A stretch of DNA of 64,000 nt from Streptomyces sp. NBC_01445 (GTDB lineage: Bacteria > Actinomycetota > Actinomycetes > Streptomycetales > Streptomycetaceae): the NCBI RefSeq assembly GCF_035918235.1, contig NZ_CP109485.1, positions 5,022,001-5,086,000 of the forward strand, in the 5' to 3' direction. Made by a program: the position numbers and the translations under genes. Of this stretch, positions 50,343 to 59,557 are shown in pieces; position 1 is the first letter of the stretch; each line of letters begins with the position of its first letter. The notes under the pieces are model-generated. The model did not search any database. It was given only the letters and a program-made list of their open reading frames with translations, and was not told the DNA's origin.

Positions 50343-50790
50343 TCACAACATGCCTGTGGGGGTCTCTCCTGTGGGAGTCCCACCCGTGGGAGTTCCACCC
50401 GTGGGAGTCCCGCCGGTAGGAGTTCCACCCGTGGGAGTTCCACCCGTGGGAGTTCCACCCGTGGGAGTTCCACCCGTGGGGGTCCCGCCCGTGGGGGTCC
50501 CGCCCGTGGGAGTTCCACCGGTGGGGGTCCCGCCGGTAGGAGTTCCACCCGTGGGGGTTCCGCCGGTAGGAGTTCCACCCGTGGGGGTCCCGCCGGTAGG
50601 AGTTCCACCCGTGGGGGTCCCGCCCGTGGGAGTTCCACCCGTGGGGGTCCCGCCCGTGGGAGTTCCACCGGTAGGGGTCCCGCCGGTGGGAGTCCCACCC
50701 GTGGGGGTCCCACCCGTGGGAGTTCCGCCGGTGGGGGTCCCGCCCGTGGGGGTCCCGCCCGTGGGAGTTCCACCCGTGGGAGTCCCGCAC
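50343..50790. repeat. 15-bp coding tandem repeat, about 30 units
   Basis: A nearly perfect array of 15-bp units (for example CCCGTGGGAGTTCCA on the + strand), with variation mostly at third codon positions. The DNA varies while the peptide is conserved, which points to selection on the protein. Confidence 0.92.
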
Positions 50791-51332
50791 GTCGATGTGT
50801 TTGAGCCACCCTGCTGATTGTTCTGACAGACCGGCCCGTTGATTGTTGAATCAATTATTTGGTTGATCTGGTTGATTGTCTGGTTGACCACCGTTGCCGG
50901 CAGACCGAGGCTCTGCGCCTTGGCTTGTGCAGCCGCTGTGCCCTGCGCCCTCGCCTGCGCCGGGGAGGCGCCTCCGCTTATGGCCGCTTTTGCTGCGCTC
51001 GTTCCGGCTGCTGCGACAGCGGACGCCCCAGCTGCACTTCCTGCGGAATCCCCTCCCGCACTTCCCGTGCAGGACGCGGAACCTACAGAGAAAGGCCCTG
51101 TACCCGCGACGGTCACCGGTCCGATACGGCCGTCGGAAGAAGAACGCACAGTCTGCCCACCGGGCGAGGCGGTGAACGTTCCATTGGGTGCGAAATTCTC
51201 GCCGGTCAGCGAGCCGCTTGCGACCTGGCAGGTTTGATTCGGGGCTGCAGAGGCCGGCTCCACTACGCCGACAGCCATTCCTCCGACCACCGCAGTCATC
51301 GCGGCAGCGCTCAGTGCTGTTTTCCCTCGCAT
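50343..51332 (-). CDS. Secreted protein with about 30 GTPTG pentapeptide repeats
   Basis: A 329-residue exported protein; ATG 51332 follows AAGGAG. Signal peptide (ALSAAAMTAVVGGMAVGVVEPASA) to about residue 30, then a domain with TCQVASGSLTGENFAPNGTF and an Ala-rich helical stretch ending QTINQINQIIDSTINGPVC. The last 150 residues are Gly-Thr-Pro-Thr-Gly repeats with almost no variation, ending TPTGML. No sortase motif or transmembrane anchor. The Pro/Thr/Gly composition resembles stalks of exosporium and collagen-like glycoproteins. Probably a cell- or spore-surface filament protein, perhaps O-glycosylated. Confidence 0.85.
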   Translation of the reverse strand: MRGKTALSAAAMTAVVGGMAVGVVEPASAAPNQTCQVASGSLTGENFAPNGTFTASPGGQTVRSSSDGRIGPVTVAGTGPFSVGSASCTGSAGGDSAGSAAGASAVAAAGTSAAKAAISGGASPAQARAQGTAAAQAKAQSLGLPATVVNQTINQINQIIDSTINGPVCQNNQQGGSNTSTCGTPTGGTPTGGTPTGGTPTGGTPTGGTPTGGTPTGGTPTGGTPTGGTPTGGTPTGGTPTGGTPTGGTPTGGTPTGGTPTGGTPTGGTPTGGTPTGGTPTGGTPTGGTPTGGTPTGGTPTGGTPTGGTPTGGTPTGGTPTGETPTGML

Positions 51333-51558
51333 GAAACTCTCCTTAGCCTGCACTTCACCCAGGCGATTGGGGACGTGTCGGTCCAGAGAACACCACGCTA
51401 ACTCTATTTTTCCACTAAGGCATCTAGAGTTGCGAGCATTAGTGGCGCGCACTACGCTAACTCCATTCAATTACTCCCGCGACTACGGACCGTACTCGTC
51501 GACCGCTCTGACCTGCTAGGACGAGCGAAGAGCCGACCTCCCCGGCAACCGATCCGCA

Positions 51559-51687
51559 TTAAATGCCTTCGAAGTCCTCAAATTTGAGGTTGACACCATA
51601 CAGGTTGATTCCACTCTCGGCGCGAATAGAAAAGTCGAACATTAAATTGATTTCTTGACTAATGCAGCAGGGTGCGGCCCAGTTCAT
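51559..51687 (-). CDS. Possible 42-residue AT-rich small protein
   Basis: Upstream of the GTPTG gene, same strand. It starts MNWAAPCCISQEINL and ends YGVNLKFEDFEGI; base composition is near 50% GC and it contains a TTA codon, both atypical here. The ribosome site is weak. It could be a foreign peptide gene, the tail of a decayed gene, or chance. Confidence 0.25.
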   Translation of the reverse strand: MNWAAPCCISQEINLMFDFSIRAESGINLYGVNLKFEDFEGI

Positions 51688-52080
51688 TTCCACGCCGGGG
51701 GCGACAGCACGGCCAAGATGTCGCTACGAATCATTTCTGCCTGTTAATCAGTCGGACAGGGTGAGAATGGTTCAAGAATCCCGAAATTACGCCACAAGGC
51801 CGCAGGGCACGCGAACGACGAACAGTCCATGGCCACGGGCACAGGGACTCAGACGGGCTCAGGAGAACTCACGGGATGGCGCCCGCTCCACGTGACGCCG
51901 ACCGCAACCCATCATTCTTCGCTCGGTAGTTGACGACGCCGCGGCCGAGAGGGCCAGGCCGAGGAAGAGCCACGACTTACCGACCTTCGACGACTGCGAG
52001 CTCGCGCCCCGATGATGCGGGCCCCGCGATCACTCCGCGGGGCCCCTGGTCTCGTAGCAGTTTTCAGGCACCTGCTCCTC
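51688..52080. other. Non-coding accessory DNA
   Basis: No supported gene. Base composition is lower in GC than core regions and no repeat stands out. Confidence 0.35.
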
Positions 52081-52638
52081 AGATGTCGTTGCCAGCACGG
52101 CCGTCGATGACGTCATTGCCGCCGAGACCGAAGACACGATGGTGGGCGTCGCGTTGGCGCAGGTGAGAGACGCCCTCGTGGAGGAGATGGTCAGAGTCGG
52201 CCGAACGGCTGTGGTGCTTGCGCCGGTGGTGGCATCGCCGGCCCCGGGTGGGTGAGGTGTAGGACTATCCCGCGCCACCGCCGGTGGCGGCCCCACCCTG
52301 GCTGCCGGAGCCGTTGGCGCCGGAACCGCCCGCGACGGTGATCCCGGTCAGCTGGTGACCCCGGCGGGCGAGGTGAACACGAACTCGCCACCTCTGTCGC
52401 CCGTGACCGTGTACGTGCAGGTGACGACGTTGCCGCTGGTCTGGGCGGTGATTCCCGCGGTGCTGTCGCCGGAGGCTGTGCCGCATTCGGTCTGTGCGTG
52501 CGCAGGCGTGGCCATCAGCAGGGGACCAGCGAGACATGCCATCGCGATCACGGCCGCCAAAGCCAGCATCCGCAGCGAGATGCGTCGTTCGCGACCTGAA
52601 GTCATGTGCCCGTAGCGGGCCTTGACGTGTACCGACAT
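52081..52638 (-). pseudogene. Decayed Gly-rich/RTX secreted protein, paralogue of the 44-kb gene
   Basis: ATG 52638 (AAGGAG upstream) starts an intact signal peptide (RMLALAAVIAMACLAGPLLM..AHAQ), then TECGTASGDSTAGITAQTSG to SPAGVTS, where a stop intervenes. Shifted frames continue QLTGITVAGGSGANGSGSQGG, then SLTCANATPTIV, and finally VFGLGGNDVIDGRAGNDI with a TGA at about 52081. Order and motifs match the RTX protein at 44247-45521, with most of the Gly-rich middle deleted. Confidence 0.7.
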
Positions 52639-52985
52639 GTGGTGTCCGTCTCCTTGAGACTGAAAGGTGCATCCGCCCGGCACCGTCACCCTTCTCAGCC
52701 GGGTGGGCGCGCGGGGAAGTGCCGGATCGAAGGGCCGTCGAGGCTTCCGCGACTCCCGGGCAGCTGATCAGATAAGCCCAGGACCGGCAGGCCAACACAC
52801 CGTGACGGCAGCCAAAGTCCACGCAGCGGGACTACGTCACCAGCGGCGGCAGGGACAGCACACTGCATCCGCCGTCGGGCGACACCGCGGAAATGACACG
52901 CGCCGGTGAAGGGCTCTCAGCCGTGCCAGGCCGGCAGAGCGGTCGGGCAGGGCGGTGGTGTTCCGCGCCGGTATCGGGACTGCGG

Positions 52986-53291
52986 CTATCGGGGCAGGGT
53001 TTGGGTCACGCACCACAGTCGGCGGGGGAGGGCGCCTTCCTCGAAAGCGTGGACCTCCTTCAGATGCCGGCCGTTCGCCACGGTGTCGACCAGGGTGCGG
53101 GGGAAGAAGTGCTCTGCGAAACCGGCGCGTTCGTAGATGTCGTCGCCGTGAGCCGTGCCGGTGCCGTAGTGGGCGTCGCCTGCGTGGCGGACCGTGCAGA
53201 CCAAAGTGCCGCCCGGTCGCAGTACCCGGCCGAGGAAAGGGTTCTTGGGCTGTCGGACCGGCGGGTGCAGGTGGTGGACTGGGCTGGTCAC
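52986..53291 (-). pseudogene. C-terminal fragment of a class I methyltransferase
   Basis: About 90 residues (LGRVLRPGGTLVCTVRHAGDAHYG, then GFAEHFFPRTLVDTV and a Glu-rich end) look like the second half of a SAM-dependent methyltransferase. The SAM-binding N-terminal half is missing, and the stop of arsM is only 27 bases upstream. It may be left from recombination when the arsenic genes arrived. Confidence 0.55.
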
Positions 53292-53317
53292 TCACGTGAG
53301 GCCTCCCCGTTCGCGGC

Positions 53318-54100
53318 TCAGGCGGTGCCGTTCGGGCAGCGTACGGCTGTGGGCTTGGCGGCTCGGACTGTCGCTGCGTGCATTCCGTCGGCTACGGCGT
53401 GGGTCGGGGTGATGTCGATGTCCGTGAACCCGGCCGACTCCAGCCCCTCTCGGTACTCGCTGAAGGACAGGGCGCCGGCGATGCAACCCACGTAGTCGCC
53501 GCGTTCTGCCCGCTGGGGAGAGGTGAGTTCGTCGTCGGCGACGACGTCTGAAATACCGATGCGGCCGCTGGGGGCCAGGACCCGGAACATCTCGGCGAAG
53601 ACCGCCTGCTTGTCGGTGGACAGGTTGATGACGCAGTTGGAGATGACCACGTCGACCGTGTTCGCGGGCAGCGGGATCGCCTCGATCGTGCCCTGGAGGA
53701 ACTCGGCGTTCGAGGCGCCGGCCTTGCGCTGATTGGCGAGGGCGAGCGCGAGCATCTCCTCGGTCATGTCCAGCCCGTACGCCTTGCCGGTCGGGCCGAC
53801 CCGGCGGGCGGACAGCAGGACGTCGATGCCGCCGCCCGAGCCCAGGTCGAGGACGACCTCCCCTTCGTGGAGGTCGGCGACGGCGGTGGGGTTGCCGCAG
53901 CCGAGGGAGGCGGCGACCGCCTCGGCCGGGAGAGCGTCACGCTCGTCGGCCGCGTAGAGGGTGGCGCCGAAGTGGTCGTCGATCTCGATGGCCTGCGGGC
54001 CGCAGCATGCGGTGCCGCCCTCGGTGACCTGGGTGGCGGCAGCCGCGTATCGCTCGCGGACCGTCTCACGTACATGCAGGTCAGGATGCTGCTCACTCAT
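53318..54100 (-). CDS. arsM: Arsenite S-adenosylmethionine methyltransferase
   Basis: A 260-residue ArsM-type enzyme methylating As(III). ATG 54100 follows [49 protein letters not shown] (SAM motif I) and [14 protein letters not shown] are characteristic. Conserved cysteines are Cys in [22 protein letters not shown] and YVGCIAGAL, the arsenic-binding set. Divergent from arsR, so it shares the ars control region. Methylated arsenicals can be volatilised or exported. Confidence 0.93.
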   Translation of the reverse strand: MSEQHPDLHVRETVRERYAAAATQVTEGGTACCGPQAIEIDDHFGATLYAADERDALPAEAVAASLGCGNPTAVADLHEGEVVLDLGSGGGIDVLLSARRVGPTGKAYGLDMTEEMLALALANQRKAGASNAEFLQGTIEAIPLPANTVDVVISNCVINLSTDKQAVFAEMFRVLAPSGRIGISDVVADDELTSPQRAERGDYVGCIAGALSFSEYREGLESAGFTDIDITPTHAVADGMHAATVRAAKPTAVRCPNGTA

Positions 54101-54207
54101 GACGCCGACCCTCCGGTTGTTGTTCTGACGGTTGTTGTTCTGACGGTTGTTTTGATGCTTCTCGATACAACCTTGCGCTCTGAATCGAACCTCGTCAATA
54201 TAGAAGT
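54101..54207. promoter_or_regulatory. Divergent arsM / arsR control region
   Basis: The gap contains two and a half direct repeats of GGTTGTTGTTCTGAC (54114-54150) near arsM, an inverted TCGAT...ATCGA pair around 54165-54190 and an AATATAG that could be the -10 for arsR. The ArsR operator is expected here; its exact site was not assigned. Confidence 0.55.
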
Positions 54208-54600
54208 ATGTCAAAACAAGAGCTTGTGGTGCTCGATCAGACGGCGGATGAAGACGGGTGCTGCCCCCGGTTGCTGACCGCACCACTCGACGAGAACCAG
54301 GCCGTTGAGCTGGCCAGAGTCTTCAAGGCCCTGGGCGACCCGGTGCGGCTGCGGCTTCTGTCGATGATCGCCTCACGCGAGGGCGGCGAGATCTGCGTCT
54401 GCGATCTCACGCCCGCCTTCGACCTGTCCCAGCCGACGATCTCCCACCACCTCAAGCTCCTGCGCCAGGCCGGCCTCATCGACTCCGAGCGACGCGGAAC
54501 CTGGGTGTACTACTGGCTGGTACCCGAGATGACCGACAAGCTCGCCGGGATCCTGACCCGCCCTGCCGGGACGGCCGCGGCAGCCGGGTCCGCCTCATGA
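54208..54600 (+). CDS. arsR: ArsR-family arsenic-responsive repressor
   Basis: A 130-residue winged-helix repressor. FKALGDPVRLRLLSMI leads to the arsenic-sensing EICVCDLTPAF (two Cys in C-V-C-D), and LSQPTISHHLKLLRQAGLI is the recognition helix. An extra Cys pair in DGCCPRL near residue 18 may add a ligand. It overlaps acr3 by four bases (ATGA). As(III) binding should release the operator and induce both directions. Confidence 0.95.
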   Translation: MSKQELVVLDQTADEDGCCPRLLTAPLDENQAVELARVFKALGDPVRLRLLSMIASREGGEICVCDLTPAFDLSQPTISHHLKLLRQAGLIDSERRGTWVYYWLVPEMTDKLAGILTRPAGTAAAAGSAS

Positions 54601-55751
54601 CCGAGACAGCCACCATGCCGCCCGCGGGCCCGGTTTCGGCCCGGTTGTCGTTCCTGGACCGGTTCCTCGCGGTATGGATTCTTGCCGCGATGGCCGCCGG
54701 CCTCGGGCTCGGACGCCTGGTCCCCGGGCTCGGCGACGCCCTCGCCGAGGTCACCGTCACCGGCGTCTCCCTGCCGATCGCGCTGGGCCTGCTCGTGATG
54801 ATGTACCCAGTGCTCGCGAAGGTCCGTTACGACCGGCTCGACACCGTCACCCGCGACCGCCGCCTGGTCATTCCCTCCCTGGTCCTGAACTGGGTGCTCG
54901 GCCCGGCACTGATGTTCGCGCTCGCCTGGATCCTCCTGCCGGATCTGCCCGCGTACCGCACCGGCCTGATCGTTGTCGGCCTCGCCCGCTGCATCGCCAT
55001 GGTCATCATCTGGAACGACCTCGCGTGCGGCGACCGCGAGGCCGCCGCCGTCCTGGTCGCCCTCAACTCCCTGTTCCAGGTACTGGCGTTCGGCCTGCTC
55101 GGCTGGTTCTACCTCTCCGTACTCCCCGGGTGGCTCGGCCTGGAACAGACCGCGCTCGACGTGTCCGTATGGGAGATCGCCCGCAGCGTCCTGATCTTCC
55201 TCGGCGTCCCGCTGCTCGCCGGATACCTGACCCGCCGGCTCGGCGAGCGGGCCAAGGGCCGCACTTGGTACGAGGCGAAGCTGATCCCGCGTATCGGACC
55301 GTTCGCCCTGTACGGGCTGCTGTTCACCGTCGTCGTGCTCTTCGCCCTCCAGGGCGACGCGATCACTTCCCAGCCGCTGGACGTCGTCCGCATCGCGCTT
55401 CCGCTGCTGGTGTACTTCGCCGTCATGTGGGCCGGGTCCATGGCCCTGGGCAAGGCCGTCGGTCTCGACTACCCGCGTGCCACCACGCTCGCCTTCACCG
55501 CCGCCGGCAACAACTTCGAGCTCGCCATCGCGGTCGCCATCGCCACCTTCGGCGCCACCAGCGGCCAGGCCCTCGCCGGTGTCGTCGGTCCGCTCATCGA
55601 AGTGCCGGTTCTCGTCGGCCTCGTTCACGTCGCCCTGGCCGCCCGCCGCTATTTTCCCCGGCCCGGCCCCGCGGTCGCCGAACCGGACACCCCGGCCGCC
55701 GAACCTGCCCCCGCCCGCGCCCCCATCAAGGAAGGCCCCGCTCGTGCCTGA
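54597..55751 (+). CDS. acr3: Arsenite efflux transporter Acr3
   Basis: A 384-residue permease of the Acr3/BASS superfamily with ten hydrophobic segments. LVMMYPVLAKVRYD, LARCIAMVIIWNDLACGD (with the essential Cys) and FTAAGNNFELAIAVAI are diagnostic. The C-terminal 45 residues are Pro/Ala-rich and cytoplasmic. It exports As(III) using the proton motive force. Coupled to arsR before it and arsC after it. Confidence 0.96.
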   Translation: MTETATMPPAGPVSARLSFLDRFLAVWILAAMAAGLGLGRLVPGLGDALAEVTVTGVSLPIALGLLVMMYPVLAKVRYDRLDTVTRDRRLVIPSLVLNWVLGPALMFALAWILLPDLPAYRTGLIVVGLARCIAMVIIWNDLACGDREAAAVLVALNSLFQVLAFGLLGWFYLSVLPGWLGLEQTALDVSVWEIARSVLIFLGVPLLAGYLTRRLGERAKGRTWYEAKLIPRIGPFALYGLLFTVVVLFALQGDAITSQPLDVVRIALPLLVYFAVMWAGSMALGKAVGLDYPRATTLAFTAAGNNFELAIAVAIATFGATSGQALAGVVGPLIEVPVLVGLVHVALAARRYFPRPGPAVAEPDTPAAEPAPARAPIKEGPARA

Positions 55752-56151
55752 CCCCAACCCCTCCGTGCTCTTCGTCTGTGTCCACAACGCCGGGCGTTCC
55801 CAGATGGCCGCCGCCTGGCTCACCCACCTCGCCGGCGACCGCGTCGAAGTCCGCTCCGCGGGATCCGCCCCCGCCGACACCATCAACCCCGCCGTCGTGG
55901 AAGCCATGCACGAGGCCGGCATCGACATCTCCGCCGAGGCGCCCAAGATCCTCACCGTCGAAGCCGTCCAGGCATCCGACGTCGTCATCACCATGGGCTG
56001 CGGCGACACCTGCCCCGTCTTCCCGGGCAAGCGCTACCTCGACTGGAAACTGGACGACCCCGCAGGTCAAGGCGTCGCCGCCGTACGGCCCATTCGCGAC
56101 GCGATCGAGTCCCTGGTCCAGGGTCTGATCACGGAGATCGCTCCCCAGTAG
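55744..56151 (+). CDS. arsC: Arsenate reductase, low-molecular-weight phosphatase type
   Basis: A 135-residue ArsC: the P-loop VCVHNAGRSQMAA holds the nucleophilic Cys, RSAGSAPADTINP follows, and TMGCGDTCPVFPG supplies the Cys pair for the disulphide cascade of the thioredoxin- or mycothiol-linked enzyme. GTG 55744 overlaps the acr3 stop by eight bases. It reduces As(V) to As(III) for Acr3 and ArsM. Confidence 0.95.
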   Translation: MPDPNPSVLFVCVHNAGRSQMAAAWLTHLAGDRVEVRSAGSAPADTINPAVVEAMHEAGIDISAEAPKILTVEAVQASDVVITMGCGDTCPVFPGKRYLDWKLDDPAGQGVAAVRPIRDAIESLVQGLITEIAPQ

Positions 56152-56180
56152 TCCGCAGATCCCAACTCGCCGCTGCCACC

Positions 56181-56252
56181 AGGGGCTTTCGTTCGGATCA
56201 GGCCGGATCAGGGAGCGGGTTCTGATCCGGCCTGATCCAGACGAAAGCCCCT
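56181..56252. terminator. 31-bp inverted-repeat bidirectional terminator
   Basis: A near-perfect long stem: 56181-56211 pairs with 56222-56252 around a ten-base loop. It lies between arsC and the convergent SulP gene, whose stop codon is inside the right arm. Confidence 0.85.
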
Positions 56253-57912
56253 AAGCCGCGAGTTCTCCGCTGAGCTTCTCGTGGATCTGGGCGCTGGACC
56301 GGTTCAGACCGATGATCTCGACGGTCTTGCCGCGCTGCTCGTACTTCGTCTCGATCGCGTCGAGGGCAGCTACGGAGGAGGCGTCCCAGATGTGGGCGGC
56401 GCTCAGATCGATGACGACCTTGTCGGGGTCGGTGGCGTAGTCGAACCGGCCGACGAGGTCGTTGGAGGAGGCGAAGAACAGTTCGCCGGTGACGCGGTAG
56501 ACGACGGTCGCGTCGTCGGGGTCGGTGACCGCGGTGACCTCGGCGAAGTGGGCGACTCGCTTCGCGAAGACGACCATCGCGGTGATCGTGCCGACCACGA
56601 CGCCGATGGCGAGGTTGTGGGTGCTGACCACGCACACGACGGTGATCACCATGACAGCGATCTCGCCCGTGGGCATCCGCTTCAGCGTCCTGGGAGCGAT
56701 GGAGTGCCAGTCGAACGTCGCGAAACACACCATGACCATCACCGCGACCAGCGCGGCCATCGGGATGTCGGACACGATCGGGCCGAAGACGATGCACAGC
56801 ACCATCAGGAACACGCCCGCCAGGAACGTGGACAGACGGGTGCGGGCGCCGGAGACCCGTACGTTGATCATCGTCTGGCCGATCATGGCGCAGCCGCCCA
56901 TGCCGCCGAAGAAGCCGGTGACGATGTTGGCGATGCCCTGGCCGATGGACTCACGGGTCTTGGAGGAGTGGGTGTCGGTGATCTCGTCGACCAGCTTGGC
57001 CGTCATCAGCGACTCCATCAGGCCGACCAGCGCCATGGCGAGTGCGTACGGGGCGATGGTGGTCAGCGTGTCCAGGGTGAAGGGCACATCCGGCAGGCCC
57101 GGCACCGGCAGGGACGAGGGCAGGTCTCCCTTGTCACCGACGGTCGGGACCGCGATCCCCGCGGCAACGGTGATGACGGTGAGGATGACGATCGACACCA
57201 GCGGCGCCGGGATCACCTTGGTGACCTTGGGGAAGAACACCATGAGCGCCAGGCCGCCCGCGATCAGCGGGTAGACCGGCCACGGCACGTCGTGCATCTC
57301 GGGGACCTGGGCCATGAAGACGAGGATGGCCAGGGAGTTCACGAAGCCGACCATCACGCTGCGCGGCACGAACCGCATCAGCTTCGCCACTCCGAGGGCG
57401 CCGAGAACGATCTGGAAGACGCCTGCCAGGATGACGGCGGCGACGAGATAGCCGAAGCCGTGCTCGCGGTTGAGCGGGGCGATGACCAGGGCCACGGCGC
57501 CGGTCGCGGCCGAGATCATCGCCCGGCGCCCGCCGACGATCGCGATGGTGACGGCCATGGTGAAGGCCGCGAACAGACCGATCGCCGGATCGACCCCGGC
57601 GATGACCGAGAACGAGATCGCCTCCGGGATCAGGGCCAGGCCGACGACCAGGCCCGCGAGAATCTCGGTCCGCCAGACCTTCGGGTCGGACAGCCAGTCG
57701 GGCTTCAGTCCACGCAGCCGGGCCACGGGGGACAGTGCGGCGGTGGACGGTGCGGACGTGGAGGACGGTGCGGGAGTGGACAAGGGAGGAAGAACCTGTC
57801 GTGCTCGGGCACGCCAGGCGTCATCTGGGGCGGCGTGCGTGAGGGCGCGGGAGGGCGGGCGGCTTTCCGCGGCGTCCGCGAGCGGCGGACTGAAGTCACT
57901 GGCGGCGGGCAC
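56251..57912 (-). CDS. SulP-family anion transporter with STAS domain
   Basis: A 553-residue permease. After a Pro/Ser/Ala-rich N-terminus (75 residues) come GLVVGLALIPEAISFSVIAGVDP, the typical SulP opening, and about twelve membrane segments, including GQGIANIVTGFFGGMGGCAMIGQTMINV. The C-terminal STAS domain (residues about 455-545) carries VVIDLSAAHIWDASSVAALDAI. Sulphate or bicarbonate are the usual substrates. Converges on the ars operon without sharing its regulation. Confidence 0.92.
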   Translation of the reverse strand: MPAASDFSPPLADAAESRPPSRALTHAAPDDAWRARARQVLPPLSTPAPSSTSAPSTAALSPVARLRGLKPDWLSDPKVWRTEILAGLVVGLALIPEAISFSVIAGVDPAIGLFAAFTMAVTIAIVGGRRAMISAATGAVALVIAPLNREHGFGYLVAAVILAGVFQIVLGALGVAKLMRFVPRSVMVGFVNSLAILVFMAQVPEMHDVPWPVYPLIAGGLALMVFFPKVTKVIPAPLVSIVILTVITVAAGIAVPTVGDKGDLPSSLPVPGLPDVPFTLDTLTTIAPYALAMALVGLMESLMTAKLVDEITDTHSSKTRESIGQGIANIVTGFFGGMGGCAMIGQTMINVRVSGARTRLSTFLAGVFLMVLCIVFGPIVSDIPMAALVAVMVMVCFATFDWHSIAPRTLKRMPTGEIAVMVITVVCVVSTHNLAIGVVVGTITAMVVFAKRVAHFAEVTAVTDPDDATVVYRVTGELFFASSNDLVGRFDYATDPDKVVIDLSAAHIWDASSVAALDAIETKYEQRGKTVEIIGLNRSSAQIHEKLSGELAA

Positions 57913-58215
57913 CAGCCGTACGAGCCGGGCGCCGCTCCAGAGGCGAACTGTCAGCGAAGGGTCACGGCGGGCAGGCGGCGGCGCTGAGCATCATGGGCAT
58001 CCGCTCGCTCGCTCTCTCTCCTGCCGGCATCGGTCTTCGGTCTTCGCCGGGGGCGCCATCGGCCCCGACACGGCAGAAGGTGCGGGACGTAGCCCGCACC
58101 CTGGAAGCCAATTCTACGGCGCGTTCTCAGCGCGGTTTCCGGCTCTGCACCGAGGCCGACGTCGCACGCCGCCCCACCGCTCTCCCTGCCCCTCCCCCGG
58201 AGGGCCCTGAGCCCG
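57913..58215. other. Intergenic region, no gene seen
   Basis: About 300 GC-rich bases between the SulP start and the following gene's stop. The upstream signals for SulP should be here; no small gene is supported. Confidence 0.35.
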
Positions 58216-58638
58216 CTACCCCGCAGCGACCGCCCGGCCCTTCGGGCCATGTCCCGTCACAGCGGCGATCACAGCGGAAAGCGCCGAGGTCACGACCAGG
58301 CTCCCCACCATGACAAGCCCCACGCCGATCACGAAGAGGCCGCTCGCGTCGTCCGACCAGTCGTAGTACGCGGCCACGGTGAGACCGGCCGTGGGGCCGA
58401 GCACCGCGGCCACCGTGCAGCGCCGGGATGCCGCCCAGTACACCGGTGGCAGCAGGGTCAGTACGAGGCCGATCACCTGCCACGTCTCGTACGGGCCGGT
58501 CGTCGAGCCGTCGGGGTGCACGTCACGTTGCTGGTCCCAGCCCAGCCAGCCGGCCCACGCCGCCAGTGCCACCGCGGCCGGCGCGATGACCGCCAGCAGT
58601 TGGAACATTCGCTTCGGCAGTCGCTCATTCGTATCCAT
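58216..58638 (-). CDS. Small four-helix membrane protein
   Basis: A 140-residue protein starting at ATG 58638 ([20 protein letters not shown]). Hydrophobic helices lie at about residues 10-32, 52-70, 75-95 and 100-128, with [19 protein letters not shown] between the first two. No family recognised. Its neighbours give no functional hint. Confidence 0.65.
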   Translation of the reverse strand: MDTNERLPKRMFQLLAVIAPAAVALAAWAGWLGWDQQRDVHPDGSTTGPYETWQVIGLVLTLLPPVYWAASRRCTVAAVLGPTAGLTVAAYYDWSDDASGLFVIGVGLVMVGSLVVTSALSAVIAAVTGHGPKGRAVAAG

Positions 58639-58871
58639 GGGCCAAGGGTTTCGCCTCACGCCACAACGGCCCAGAGCGCTGGTACTCACCTGTGACCGAG
58701 TACCGAATACCGAGTACAACCGGCACGCGGCCGCCACCTCCCCGAAACTCCCCGGCAGCCCCCTCAGCCCCTGACAGGTCCTGTCAGTCCCTGTCAGCCG
58801 CCTGTCCGCCGTCTGCCAGCGGCGCTCGGCATCGTCGTAGTCACCGAGAACGACGACAGCGAAACCGCGGG

Positions 58872-59355
58872 CTGTCGCGGCGGGACGCCAGGGCGCGGGC
58901 CGCCGAGCTGCTGGAGCAGTTCGAGCTCACCGCTGCCGCCACCCGCCCCATCAGCACCTTCTCGGGAGGCATGCGCCGCAGGCTGGACCTCGCGGCGAGC
59001 CTCGTCGGGCGGCCGCAGGTGCTGTATCTGGACGAGCCGACCACCGGCCTCGACCCGCACGCCCGCCAGGAGGTCTGGGGCGTGGTCCGGCGCCTCGTCG
59101 CGGACGGCGCCACCGTGCTGCTCACCACGCAGTATCTGGAGGAGGCCGATCAACTCGCCGACGGAATCGCCGTGTTCGACCACGGACGCGTGGTCGCCGA
59201 GGGCCGGCCGGACGAGCTCAAGCGGCGGGTCGGCGGCCAGACGCTCCAGGTCCGCCCGACCGTCCTCGCCGATCTCGGCCAAGTCGGCCTGATTCTCGCC
59301 GAGTTGACCGGCACCGCCCCCGTCCACGACGCGAACACCGGCCTGCTCACCGAAC
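58872..59355 (+). pseudogene. ABC transporter ATPase remnant without Walker A
   Basis: The second half of a DrrA-type ABC ATPase: [19 protein letters not shown], signature [15 protein letters not shown], Walker [15 protein letters not shown] and [16 protein letters not shown], then the C-terminal regulatory part up to GLLTE. The Walker A half and the partner permease are missing, so it cannot function. Adjacent DNA gives no start codon with a ribosome site. Confidence 0.75.
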
Positions 59356-59557
59356 CCGGCAGAGCGACTCGCACAAGTCCCGCCTCCCCCATGTCCCGCC
59401 CCTGGCCCGCGTGCGGAGAGGCCGGTGGCGTACAGATCTACCACGCGCCCGATCGCCCGCACCGGGACGGGCGATTCCGTACGACTTCGGTACGCCTCTC
59501 GGGTGGGCGGGCCGTCACGCCCGTTTCCCCCGGCACCCGACGGCCGTTGCTGAAGGC

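Noticed and set aside
50343..50790. CRISPR-like short direct repeats
   Set aside because: Units of 15 bp are contiguous and in phase with codons, with no spacers; they encode a protein repeat. The 41.5-kb repeats fail for the same reason.
50266..50817. Rightward frame of Val-Pro-Pro-Val-Gly repeats opposite the GTPTG gene
   Set aside because: Open only because the 15-bp repeat lacks stops on both strands; no ribosome site and no continuing domain.
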